In this document: in pieces, positions 33,245 through 41,386 of the stretch
Position numbering within the stretch: the stretch's first letter is position 1
How the letters are laid out: each line of letters begins with the position of its first letter
Assembly: GCF_015207395.1 (NCBI RefSeq)
Contig: NZ_JADEWX010000006.1
Location: 1 to 64,000, forward strand
Origin: Nodosilinea sp. LEGE 07088
GTDB taxonomy: Bacteria > Cyanobacteriota > Cyanobacteriia > Phormidesmidales > Phormidesmidaceae
DNA length: 64,000 nucleotides
Direction of reading: 5' to 3'
Made by a program: the position numbers and the translations under genes
The notes under the pieces: generated by a model
Database searches by the model: none
What the model was told of the DNA's origin: nothing
The model's input: only the letters and a program-made list of their open reading frames with translations

Positions 33245-35104
33245 CTACCGCTGTTGCGGAGGGTTAGAAATTTCAGATTCTGCGACATTCCCCAGCTTCA
33301 GCAACTGGGCAAAGCGAGAGCTGGGATTTTGGGTCAGGGAGGTGCGATCGCCGTACTCCACCGCCTGCCCCTGCTCTAAAATCAAAATCTGGTCGGCTCG
33401 CTCCAAGGTCTTGAGCCGGTGGGCGATGATAAAGCCCGTGCGGTTTTCCAGCAGCCGATCCACCGCCCGCTCAATCAGCTGCTCGGTCAGTGGGTCGAGC
33501 CGCGACGACGCTTCATCGAGCACCACCAGTCCCGGATCTTTGAGAAACACCCGCGCAAAGGCCAGCAGCTGCGCCTGCCCCGCCGACAGCCCGCCGCTGT
33601 CAGCTCCCAGTTCCGTATCCAGCCCCGCAGGCAGCGCCTCCAGCCAGGGCATCAGGCCCAGCTCCTCCAGAGTTTGCAGAATGGTGCGATCGCCGATGTG
33701 CCTATTAAAAAACGTCAAATTGTTGCGCACCGAGGTCTGAAACAACTGCACATCCTGCGTCACAAACCCCACATGGTGCGGCAGTTCTGTCCTAGATACC
33801 TGACTGATATCAACTCCGCCCAAACAGATTTGCCCGCGTTGAACGTCGTGCAGACGCAGCAGCAACCGCGCTAGGGTACTTTTGCCGCTGCCCGTGCGGC
33901 CCAGCAGACCCAGGGTTTGCCCGGCGGGGAGGTAGAGCGTGAGGGATTGCAGGGTGTAGGCGGGTGGATGGGTAGGCGGGTAGGTGTGTAGGTGAGTTTT
34001 TTTAATCTCATCAGGACTAGTTTCGTCTACTCGTCCACGCTTCCACTCGCCCCCATCTTCATAACCAAACCACACGTCATCGAACTCCACTGACAGCGCC
34101 CCGGAGGGAAGAATTGCCCTACCGCCACGGCTGATCTGAGTCTGATAGCTCAACAAATTCTGAATTCGCTGAATGCTGGCTTGGGCCTGTTGGAGCTCCT
34201 CCAGCTCTTCGCGGATGCGCTCAATGGGGTCTTGCAGCAGGGTGGCGTAGTAAAACAGCAGGTAGACGGTGCCGATGGTGATGGCGGCTTGGCCCCAGAG
34301 GTAGGCCCCAACAGCCAGGGCGATCGCATTCCCCACCGTAAACAGCCCCACGGTGCTGCTCCACAGCAGCGTGCTAGTCAAGCGGGCCTGGTGAAAGGCC
34401 GCCAGCCACTGCCGCATAATTTTGTATAAGCGATTCATCACATAGCCGACGGCCCCGTTAGCACGGATGTCTTCGAGACCGCTGAGGTGCTCGGCCACAA
34501 AGCCGTAAAATTCGGCGCTGATCTGGCGGTAGGTGCCCCAGGGGCCAACAGCCAGGGTTTGCAGGCTGCCCAGCACCCCAAAGGCCACCAGGGCAAATAG
34601 GCTGAGGCTCAGCCCGGCCCGCCAGTCTTCGAACCACAGAATTGTTAGAACGCCCAGTACCAGCAGGCCATTGCCCACCACCTGCAACACAAACTGCGAG
34701 AAAAACCGCGACAGGGCATCGACATCACCATCGACCCGCTCCACCAGTTCGCCGGGGGTGTGGGCTTTGTGAAAGGCCAGATCCAGGCCCAGGGAATGGC
34801 GGGCCAGGTCCAGGCGCAGGGTGTTGGTGGCGCGCCATGCAATGGTTTCGCTGAAGTAGGTGGTGGCGATCGCCAACCCTTGCTGTAACAGCGCGATCGC
34901 CATAAACGCCCCAGCCGCCCACAGCAGTAATTGCTGCTCCCCCCCTGCGATCGCCGTATCGATGAAGTAGCGCAAAATCTGCGGATTCAGCAGCTGTAGG
35001 CCGATGCCTCCCAGCAGGGCGATCGCCAATCCCCAAAACCGCCCCCGCTGGGGTTTCAGATAAGTCGCCAACATCGCTCGATACCCCAGTGTCGCCGCCC
35101 CCAT
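33245..35104 (-). CDS. Exporter-fold ABC half-transporter with LSAGQ signature
   Basis: A 619-residue ABC half-transporter: six helices in the first 310 residues, then an ATPase domain with Walker A GRTGSGKS, Q-loop VTQD, signature LSAGQ, Walker B LVVLDE and switch IAHR. Walker B has its catalytic Glu but the signature is non-canonical, which complements the Asp-type Walker B and normal LSGGQ of the half-transporter at 21376-23268. The start ATG at 35104 has GGGGGTAGG upstream. A 90-bp dispersed repeat is inserted in frame between the membrane and ATPase domains. Siderophore transport is inferred from context. Confidence 0.88.
   Translation of the reverse strand: MGAATLGYRAMLATYLKPQRGRFWGLAIALLGGIGLQLLNPQILRYFIDTAIAGGEQQLLLWAAGAFMAIALLQQGLAIATTYFSETIAWRATNTLRLDLARHSLGLDLAFHKAHTPGELVERVDGDVDALSRFFSQFVLQVVGNGLLVLGVLTILWFEDWRAGLSLSLFALVAFGVLGSLQTLAVGPWGTYRQISAEFYGFVAEHLSGLEDIRANGAVGYVMNRLYKIMRQWLAAFHQARLTSTLLWSSTVGLFTVGNAIALAVGAYLWGQAAITIGTVYLLFYYATLLQDPIERIREELEELQQAQASIQRIQNLLSYQTQISRGGRAILPSGALSVEFDDVWFGYEDGGEWKRGRVDETSPDEIKKTHLHTYPPTHPPAYTLQSLTLYLPAGQTLGLLGRTGSGKSTLARLLLRLHDVQRGQICLGGVDISQVSRTELPHHVGFVTQDVQLFQTSVRNNLTFFNRHIGDRTILQTLEELGLMPWLEALPAGLDTELGADSGGLSAGQAQLLAFARVFLKDPGLVVLDEASSRLDPLTEQLIERAVDRLLENRTGFIIAHRLKTLERADQILILEQGQAVEYGDRTSLTQNPSSRFAQLLKLGNVAESEISNPPQQR
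33955..34053 (-). repeat. In-frame copy of the 90-bp dispersed element in the ABC gene
   Basis: Read on the minus strand, it contains GACGAAACTAGT (34027-34016), GATGAGAT (34012-34005) and CCGCCTACCCATCCACCC, as in the intergenic copy at 32026-32117. It encodes GRVDETSPDEIKKTHLHT and YPPTHPPAYT, with no frameshift or stop. Confidence 0.8.
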
Positions 35105-35226
35105 AGCGAACCTACCCCCCAAAGAATCTAGCCTACCGACTTGCCCGCTACAAAAGGATTCCTCAACGGAGTGTTTTGACTCCTAACGGGAATCGGTTAA
35201 CCATCAAAGAACTAAGGACAGGATCG

Positions 35227-36114
35227 CTACATACGGGCAAGAAACTCCAGCAATGCTTGAGAAAACTGCTCTGGCGCATCCTGCTGTATCCAATGAGAAG
35301 CTCCCTCAATCGCCTGAAATTGTGCGCCCGGTATTTCGCTGGCCAGCTGCCTGCCGTCTTCAGCTTTTTGCCAGGGGTCGTCCATCCCCCAGAGCACCAG
35401 GGTGGGGGCCGCAATATCGCCGTGGCGATCGACCAGGGCCATGGTCTGGTTGGCATTCAGGGCCGAGGCGTTGCGCAGCAGGCTCAGCTTCCCTTCCTCA
35501 CTAGCCCAGGGCGCAATCATGCCCGCCCGAAACTCGGCAGTCAGGCGCTCAGGGTTCGACAGCCCCGCCGCCAAACTTTCCTCTAGCGCCGCCACCAGAT
35601 CGCTAACCGGGCGCGGCTTCCACCGCAGCGGATGGCCAAAATCGAGCATGTCATCGTCAAAGCGGTCGTAGCAGACGGAGTTGGTGATCACCAGACGATT
35701 CACCACGGCAGAGTGCTCAATGGCCAAAATCAACGCCACTGCACCGCCAGTATCGTGGCCCACCACATCCACCCGCTGAAGGTTTAAGGCCGCCAGCAAA
35801 GCCGTGATCATCCGAGCCTGGTCTTGAAAGGAGCGGTCAAAGCGATCGCGCCGGTCCGACCAGCCGTGGCCCAAAAAATCGGGAGCCAATACCCGATAGC
35901 CCGCCTGTACCAGAGGCGGAATCACCGCATGGTACAGATATCCCCAGGTGGGAATGCCGTGCATGAGCAGCACGGTACCCAGCCGAGCTTCACCCCGGTC
36001 GATATAGCGAATTGTCACTGGAATGTGGGCGGCGGTACCGGTGGGTAACACTAGCTCCCGCTGGTCAGCCTTAAAGTCTTGCCAGGTCGTCCAACCGGCT
36101 CCATCGATTTGCAT
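35227..36114 (-). CDS. Alpha/beta hydrolase, haloalkane dehalogenase-like
   Basis: A 295-residue alpha/beta hydrolase. The oxyanion region is HGIPTW (52-57), the nucleophile elbow is GHDTGG with Asp121 in place of Ser, the acid is in LWGMDDPW and the His in GASHWIQ. An Asp nucleophile with HG-x-P-TW suggests haloalkane dehalogenase or epoxide hydrolase activity; the natural substrate is unknown. The start at MQIDGAGW is chosen; two GTG codons lie just upstream in frame. It is a single gene between the siderophore island and the mobilizable element. Confidence 0.85.
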   Translation of the reverse strand: MQIDGAGWTTWQDFKADQRELVLPTGTAAHIPVTIRYIDRGEARLGTVLLMHGIPTWGYLYHAVIPPLVQAGYRVLAPDFLGHGWSDRRDRFDRSFQDQARMITALLAALNLQRVDVVGHDTGGAVALILAIEHSAVVNRLVITNSVCYDRFDDDMLDFGHPLRWKPRPVSDLVAALEESLAAGLSNPERLTAEFRAGMIAPWASEEGKLSLLRNASALNANQTMALVDRHGDIAAPTLVLWGMDDPWQKAEDGRQLASEIPGAQFQAIEGASHWIQQDAPEQFSQALLEFLARM

Positions 36115-36176
36115 GTTTTGCACCACTGGTCAGCGATATTCACCGCAGACTAGACTGCTCTGCGGTTACCAACAGC

Positions 36177-39100
36177 TTAGTCGCCAAGTTCTATCTGTAG
36201 CGATCGCCCATGGCTAAAACCTGGCTTGGTCTGAGCCTGTTGTTGGCTGGCTAGGGTCACCATATGCTGGGCAAAGGCGATCGCCTCTTTCCTACCTTGC
36301 TTGTCATAGATCAGCCTCACCGTCTCACTCCCCGCCACCAGCATCAGCGTCACCTCCTTAACCGAGCACCCATCCCGCAACGCCCGCTGCGCCACCCGCA
36401 ACTCCAAACTCGCTGACGGCAACCCCGCTGAGTATGTCTCCCAACGCGCCAAAAGCTGCTCCTTCGAATTCACCTTTGGCGGTTCCGGTGTATCTAACTT
36501 TTGCTGCTTTCGTCTAACCGGCCTTCCAACTGCTCTAGCGATGCGATCAACTACTGCTGCAAGGCCAACTCGGTCTTGAGCTGCCCGTTCCAACTGCTCA
36601 AGGCTGCAATTAACAGCCTCAATTGCTCCTGCAAGGTCGCCTGCGCATTGGAGAAGGTCTCGTCGCTGACGATACGCTGCAATTGCGCGACCAAGCGCCC
36701 CAAACTTTAGTTCCAGTGCTGCGGCCACATCGCCAAATCCTTCTCCAAGGACTGGACGTGGTCTTCGAGGTGGAGCACCCGCTGCGTATTCACGCAAATC
36801 TCGGCCCGCAGCGGCTCTAAGCTGCTCCGCAACACGCTGGCCAATACGCTCTCCCACTGCTCTGGGGTCAAAGTTGGGGATAGGTTCTGGTTTTCGTTGT
36901 TCCTGCTGTTCCCGTTGGTCATGTTGTCCATAGGTCATCACCTGTTGAGTTAAGGGCACGTAGTCACTTACGTTCTCCTTGGCCCGCGACACCTGGGCCA
37001 GTCGCACCAAGTTGGCCTGGCTGGTGGTGTACAGGGTCACCGCCCGCTTGGCTCTAGAAATCGCCACATAAAAGGCTTCTCGATTCGTCGTCTCCCCCAA
37101 CAGCGCCAGTACCTGCTCTGCCGTCTTGCCCTGGCTGCTGTAGGTGGTGCTCACCCAGGCGTAGTCGATATACTGATTCCCGCTGAGGTTAATGGTGGAG
37201 GTTTGCCCCGCCCCATCCCGAATCACCGCCGTCCCATCGGCCTCAAGCTCCGTCACCACAAACCCCTGCCCATTGCGAATTCCAGCTTTGGGGTTGTTGC
37301 GTGTCCGTTTGAGGCGATCGCCCACCGCCACCGAAATCGATTGAGTTGTGTAAACGGTTTTGCGTGGGCACGCTTCTGGATCGACCGAAAGTACTGATCC
37401 ACTTGGCGTCTCCAGCACCACCTGCTGAGCCTCGGGATTCACAGCGATCACTCGGTACTGCTCCCCTCTAATCAACCCCTGCTTCCGATAATCCTGAATC
37501 GGCACCAGCACATTCCCTGGCGCATAAGCCTTGAGATAACTGGCCTGGGCCGTAGTCAAATCCTTGCGGCGTAGACTCTGCATCACAAACCCATCCGCAC
37601 CCAAAGCCCCTTCATCCTGTAACCCCCCTCGTATCGCCTGAGTCAGAGCCAATCGCTCAATGTTCGTTCCTGCCAGCACCAGCGTGGCCTCCCGCTCCTC
37701 TGTTGCCAGCGCCAAATAATCTGCTGCCACCTGCCGAATTTGTTCCTGAGTTTGATCCCCCTCCCTTACACATCCGGCCTGGGCCAGGATCTCAATGCCT
37801 TCGCTCACCTGCCCCTGAGCCACCAGTTCCACAGCCGATCGCAGCACCCCAGTCTGCTGCCGCCGATGGGTCTCCAGATAGGCGGTCGCCATCCCGCCTG
37901 CCTGCAAACTCTTGAAGGGATTGCCCGCCTCCACGGCTGAAAGCTGTCGGGTATCACCGACCAGTAAGACCCTGGCTTGCTCCAATGCTGCCCGCCGCAA
38001 CAGAGCATGAGCATCCTTCATGCTCAGCAACCCCGCCTCATCCACAATCCAGAGGGTTCGCTGGAGTGGTTCATCTAGTGGCTGAGACACCAAAAGACCA
38101 GCGACCGTGGTGGTTTCAATCCCCAGCGACTCTCCCAGCACATGGGCGGCTTCAGCACTGGGGGCCAACCCTCGGATAGCATATCCCTGTTCCTGGGCTA
38201 GTTCTTTTAAAACACTCAGGGCATAGGTCTTGCCTGCTCCCGCCACCCCCTGCCACGCCATCACGGTATCCGGTGTAGTAGCTGCCATCTCCACCGCTTT
38301 TTGCTGCTCTGGATTCAGCGAGTGGCTCTTTAGATTATCCAACTGGGTACCGCTGGGGACAATCGCGCCCACCTGCCCCCGTCCCTGCTGCACCAGACGG
38401 ATCGTATTGAGTTCAAGATTGAGTGCTGTCTGGGTAGTGAACTTGCCGTTGGCGACTTTGATGAGTTCAGGGTTTGATGCGATCGCCCCCTCAATCGCAT
38501 CAAACCCCTGCACCCCTAGCGCATTCTCAAAGACAAACCGCTCCAGCGTCGTCCTCCGAAACACCGACTCCCGCTCCCCGCAGTGCTGGATCGCGGTGTC
38601 AATGATTGATGGGGCTGATGAAGATGATTCAGCTAAGGGGCCAACGCCTTCGGGCAACTCCGGCAGCTCCAATCCCTTGAGCTGAATCAGGGCATTCCAT
38701 CCCCGCTGCAACAGCCCCTCATCCACTTCCTTAGGCTTCCGCTTCCTCGACACCAGCGTCGCCGTCTCACGCATGGCCCGATTATTCTCAGACCCCGTCG
38801 CCCCCCATTCCTCGATCAGATTCAGAATCTGCTGTCGTCGGGTTGAGAATGCCTTGAGCAGATCGGGAGAATATCCGGCCAGTTCAAACTGCCCGTGGGC
38901 CTTTGGCTCAATCTGGTACCCCTGCTGCTTCAGCGCTATGGCCAGTTCATTCTGGTAGATCTGGCCCAGGAGCTTTTGGTTAGCGATCGCGGCCTCATTG
39001 CTCAAACTAAACCACCGCCCATCGTCCAACTGCGTCGCATTTATCACCACACAATGACTGTGCAGTTGCGGTTCCGCTTCCCGGCTGGTGGAATGGGGGA

Positions 39101-39533
39101 ACACCGCCGCCGCAATATTGCCCGTCGTCACCTTTGTTCGCCCCGCCTCAGTTGAAATTCTCGTTTGGGCGTAGCGCTCTTCCAACACCGATAAAGCTTT
39201 CGCCACCGCTTGATGATGCGCCTCCACTACCCGCTCGTCTTGCTGCACCAGAGCAGCAATGCTGACACTCTTGGGGGCGCTGAAAGTAAAATCTGTCGCC
39301 GCCCGGCGCTTTTCTGGATCAACCACTTTCCCTGTTAGCGATCGCCCATCCGGAGCCTGCCCAAAAAGCATCTGGCTGAACTCTTGCTGATTAACAACTC
39401 CAGCTAGCCCCAAGGACGCAGCCCCCTTTCCCACCCATTTCGTCGGGTGAGCCTTTTCTTCAGCCGAGTAATAGTCCTCTTTCGTGTAGTACGTCTCCGC
39501 CTGAGCAGCAGAGAGGTTGCTCGTAGAAAGCAT
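36177..39533 (-). CDS. MobF-family conjugative relaxase-helicase (TraI/TrwC-like)
   Basis: A 1118-residue relaxase. The N-terminal HUH domain has two tyrosine pairs (Y15/Y16 and Y21/Y22) and metal-binding histidines (H147; H158 and H160 in QLHSHCVVIN). A RecD-type helicase follows, with Walker A GVAGAGKT (429-436), WIVDEAGLLS and YVAISRAKRAVTLYT. The C-terminal about 250 residues are Gln/Arg-rich and poorly conserved. It nicks and unwinds DNA at oriT during transfer. No type IV secretion or coupling protein is present, so the element would be mobilised by another system. The tyrosine recombinase lies upstream on the same strand. Confidence 0.92.
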   Translation of the reverse strand: MLSTSNLSAAQAETYYTKEDYYSAEEKAHPTKWVGKGAASLGLAGVVNQQEFSQMLFGQAPDGRSLTGKVVDPEKRRAATDFTFSAPKSVSIAALVQQDERVVEAHHQAVAKALSVLEERYAQTRISTEAGRTKVTTGNIAAAVFPHSTSREAEPQLHSHCVVINATQLDDGRWFSLSNEAAIANQKLLGQIYQNELAIALKQQGYQIEPKAHGQFELAGYSPDLLKAFSTRRQQILNLIEEWGATGSENNRAMRETATLVSRKRKPKEVDEGLLQRGWNALIQLKGLELPELPEGVGPLAESSSSAPSIIDTAIQHCGERESVFRRTTLERFVFENALGVQGFDAIEGAIASNPELIKVANGKFTTQTALNLELNTIRLVQQGRGQVGAIVPSGTQLDNLKSHSLNPEQQKAVEMAATTPDTVMAWQGVAGAGKTYALSVLKELAQEQGYAIRGLAPSAEAAHVLGESLGIETTTVAGLLVSQPLDEPLQRTLWIVDEAGLLSMKDAHALLRRAALEQARVLLVGDTRQLSAVEAGNPFKSLQAGGMATAYLETHRRQQTGVLRSAVELVAQGQVSEGIEILAQAGCVREGDQTQEQIRQVAADYLALATEEREATLVLAGTNIERLALTQAIRGGLQDEGALGADGFVMQSLRRKDLTTAQASYLKAYAPGNVLVPIQDYRKQGLIRGEQYRVIAVNPEAQQVVLETPSGSVLSVDPEACPRKTVYTTQSISVAVGDRLKRTRNNPKAGIRNGQGFVVTELEADGTAVIRDGAGQTSTINLSGNQYIDYAWVSTTYSSQGKTAEQVLALLGETTNREAFYVAISRAKRAVTLYTTSQANLVRLAQVSRAKENVSDYVPLTQQVMTYGQHDQREQQEQRKPEPIPNFDPRAVGERIGQRVAEQLRAAAGRDLREYAAGAPPRRPRPVLGEGFGDVAAALELKFGALGRAIAAYRQRRDLLQCAGDLAGAIEAVNCSLEQLERAAQDRVGLAAVVDRIARAVGRPVRRKQQKLDTPEPPKVNSKEQLLARWETYSAGLPSASLELRVAQRALRDGCSVKEVTLMLVAGSETVRLIYDKQGRKEAIAFAQHMVTLASQQQAQTKPGFSHGRSLQIELGD
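36707..36931 (-). CDS. Possible overlapping ORF inside the relaxase gene, coiled-coil protein
   Basis: A 74-residue ORF on the same strand in a different frame from the relaxase, overlapping relaxase residues 867-942. Its product (TPEQWESVLASVLRSSLEP... NTQRVLHLEDHVQSLEKDLA) has ordinary amino-acid composition and a heptad-like end. The relaxase frame is Arg/Pro/Ala-rich there (AGAPPRRPRPVLGEG). It may be an overprinted gene or chance. No strong ribosome-binding site was confirmed. Confidence 0.3.
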   Translation of the reverse strand: MDNMTNGNSRNNENQNLSPTLTPEQWESVLASVLRSSLEPLRAEICVNTQRVLHLEDHVQSLEKDLAMWPQHWN

Positions 39534-39919
39534 GGATAAACTGGGTTAAAAATACGACGCTCCACTGAAGGGAAACCTGAAGCGTCTTCAAAAGCGGTAG
39601 AAACCCTTTAGGGAGAGCCGTTGCCCAGTTTTTGCCAAAACCTTGGCGTACTGTGTGGCCTCTCCGCGAAGCCCCCGATAGGGGCGCAGCAATCTGATAC
39701 CCCCAATCTTAGCTGGGGAATTCAGCCTATGCTCAGCTTAAATACAAAATGTCACGTGCAATTTGGGCAAGTTTCAGCATCAGCCTCAAGTGTCACGAAA
39801 TAGAACGATTTTTCCCGTTTACTTGCTAGTGATCTCAAGCTGATAGCTGGCACGTATGACCATGGCCTTTGGCCTAAGTGGTAGTAATTCTGAGGATTTG
39901 TTAGTGCTATGGCCGAAGC
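39534..39919. other. Noncoding interval upstream of relaxase, candidate oriT region
   Basis: The 386-base gap between recombinase and relaxase holds no supported gene. Its relaxase-proximal part (39555-39625) has short imperfect inverted repeats (AGGGAAACC with GGTAGAAACCCT; GAAG-CGT-CTTC), the kind of structure expected at oriT, which in MobF elements is usually near the relaxase gene. A CTCCGCGAAGCCCCCGATAG dispersed-repeat type follows at about 39662. Confidence 0.4.
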
Positions 39920-41095
39920 TCACAGCTCAGGTACCTGGATGTGATCAGTCGGTTTTGCGTAAACTCGGTCAATCATCTGGGCTGAGTTCCCTACCCATTT
40001 GGCAATTTGGATACTGGGGATATTGGCCTCTCGACACAAACTGCAAAAGGTGTGGCGGGTCTGATAGGGATTGCGGTACTCAATATCAGGTAGAGATGCC
40101 ATGACCTTGGCCCAAGCCCGATTTGTGAAGTTGTGCCAATCGATGAATTTAGTCTCTCGACTGGGAAATACAAACGCTTCTGCATCGGCTGAAGTTGGCT
40201 TCAGCGAATTTAGGAGTTCGGTTAACTGAGCGTTGACAGGAAACCTCCTCATCTTTTGGGTTTTGAGCCCTTCCTTAAGAACTAGCCTTCTGCCATCGTA
40301 AACAACGGCCTGCTTAAAGGTAATGACTTTGGATCCGATGTGCTTCCACTGGAGTGCGATCGCCTCTGACGGTCGGCACCCGGTAAAAAACAAAAACTCC
40401 ATCAACGGTGCGTAGTAGCTGTAGTAGCGATTCGCTTTGAACGCAGCAATGATGCGATCCCTCTCCTCACGAGTGAAGGGGTTAATCTCATCCTCCTCAG
40501 TACCAGACTTTTTGACTTTGACATCTGCGGCCATACCGTCAAAGGGGTTTGAGCCAATCAGGTCTGACCGCTTGGCCCAACGGCAGCACGATCCCAAGTG
40601 CATCATCACTCGTTTGGCTGAATCGGCGGGTACGTGGGTGGTGACCCAATCGAACACCGCTTGATGGTCTCCCAAGTATTTGTGGGGACATCTATCCAGG
40701 TGGTTGGCTACCCAGCCATACATCCTAATGGTCGAAGGCGATTTGCCAGTTTTGCGAGCCTCCACATACTGCTGCCAAAGCTCTGCCAATTTTGGCTGCA
40801 TCTCGGGCTGAATATCAGGTTCAGATACCGACAACACCGACTCAGGCTTGTACTTGTCGAGGCTGGGGTCAAAGTAATTGCCGCCGTGAGCCAGCTGCAA
40901 TCGCATATCGTCTTCGATTTGCCTGGCCCGGCGCTCTGCTACGCGCCAATTGACCTGGGTATCAGGGATACCCAAAGACATGGAGTATCGCTGGCCATTA
41001 AATCGGAAGCGCAGCCTTAGCCGCCCTCGAAAACTCTCGATAGATACATTGCCCTTGGGGTTTTTGCCACTCGGAGTCTTGTCGCTGCTGAGCAT
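39920..41095 (-). CDS. Tyrosine recombinase/integrase
   Basis: A 391-residue phage-type integrase. The start at MLSSDKTPSG has AGGTGG upstream; an upstream in-frame ATG at 41212 would run through the candidate arm sites and is rejected. The N-terminal arm-binding domain, core-binding domain (about 100-195) and catalytic domain are recognisable. Catalytic residues are Arg241 (TGCRPSEA), Arg347-His348 in PYQTRHTF with Tyr replacing the usual first His, Trp367 (AKWVGNS) and the nucleophile Tyr379 (DRVYAKP). It lies beside the 3' end of a tRNA-Thr gene, its likely target, and probably integrates the element carrying the relaxase. Confidence 0.92.
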   Translation of the reverse strand: MLSSDKTPSGKNPKGNVSIESFRGRLRLRFRFNGQRYSMSLGIPDTQVNWRVAERRARQIEDDMRLQLAHGGNYFDPSLDKYKPESVLSVSEPDIQPEMQPKLAELWQQYVEARKTGKSPSTIRMYGWVANHLDRCPHKYLGDHQAVFDWVTTHVPADSAKRVMMHLGSCCRWAKRSDLIGSNPFDGMAADVKVKKSGTEEDEINPFTREERDRIIAAFKANRYYSYYAPLMEFLFFTGCRPSEAIALQWKHIGSKVITFKQAVVYDGRRLVLKEGLKTQKMRRFPVNAQLTELLNSLKPTSADAEAFVFPSRETKFIDWHNFTNRAWAKVMASLPDIEYRNPYQTRHTFCSLCREANIPSIQIAKWVGNSAQMIDRVYAKPTDHIQVPEL

Positions 41096-41122
41096 AATAG
41101 CCACCTGGAGTTCAAATGTATT

Positions 41123-41152
41123 GATACCCAGATGATACCCAAACGATACCCA
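41123..41152. repeat. Three 11-bp-spaced GATACCCA repeats, candidate integrase arm sites
   Basis: GATACCCA-type repeats begin at 41123, 41134 and 41145, exactly 11 bp apart, between the integrase start and the tRNA. One helical turn spacing suits cooperative binding by the integrase arm domain. A further GATACCCAAA, in inverted pairing with GGGTATC, occurs inside the integrase gene at 40957-40976. Confidence 0.55.
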
Positions 41153-41228
41153 AATAGGGCTAAAACCGCCCAATCTTTTTAATGTTTCGAGTGTGCCAGG
41201 CGATTGCAGCATTTACCCCGGAAAGCAA

Positions 41229-41260
41229 AACCCCCTGAAATCAAGGAATTTCAGGGGGTT
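41229..41260 (-). terminator. Hairpin after tRNA-Thr
   Basis: AACCCCCTGAAAT and ATTTCAGGGGGTT form a 13-bp stem around a short loop, starting nine bases beyond the tRNA 3' end and followed on the minus strand by TTTTGCTTT. It is a probable intrinsic terminator of the tRNA transcript. Confidence 0.7.
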
Positions 41261-41269
41261 TCAAGAAAA

Positions 41270-41341
41270 GCTGGTGACAAGACTCGAACTTGCGACCGGC
41301 TGATTACAAATCAGCTGCTCTACCAACTGAGCTACACCAGC
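41270..41341 (-). tRNA. trnT: tRNA-Thr (anticodon TGT)
   Basis: A 72-base cloverleaf on the minus strand: acceptor GCTGGTG/CACCAGC, D arm GCTC...GAGC, anticodon stem GCTGA/TCAGC with loop TTTGTAA (anticodon TGT, reading ACA), and a T arm with TTCGAGT. CCA is not encoded. It is the likely attachment site of the adjacent integrase. Confidence 0.97.
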
Positions 41342-41386
41342 AAAAGCATACTCAGTATAGCAATGTTCCTGAGCAGCTTTAGACGG

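Noticed and set aside
39856-40104. Plus-strand open frame across the end of the integrase
   Set aside because: It is antisense to the catalytic C-terminus of the integrase and has no domain.
41096-41212. Upstream integrase start at 41212
   Set aside because: The added 39 residues lie over the phased GATACCCA repeats, while the ATG at 41095 has a good AGGTGG site.
41229-41260. Hairpin next to the tRNA as the att core
   Set aside because: Its stem and following T-rich stretch fit a tRNA terminator better, and no second copy is seen in the window.
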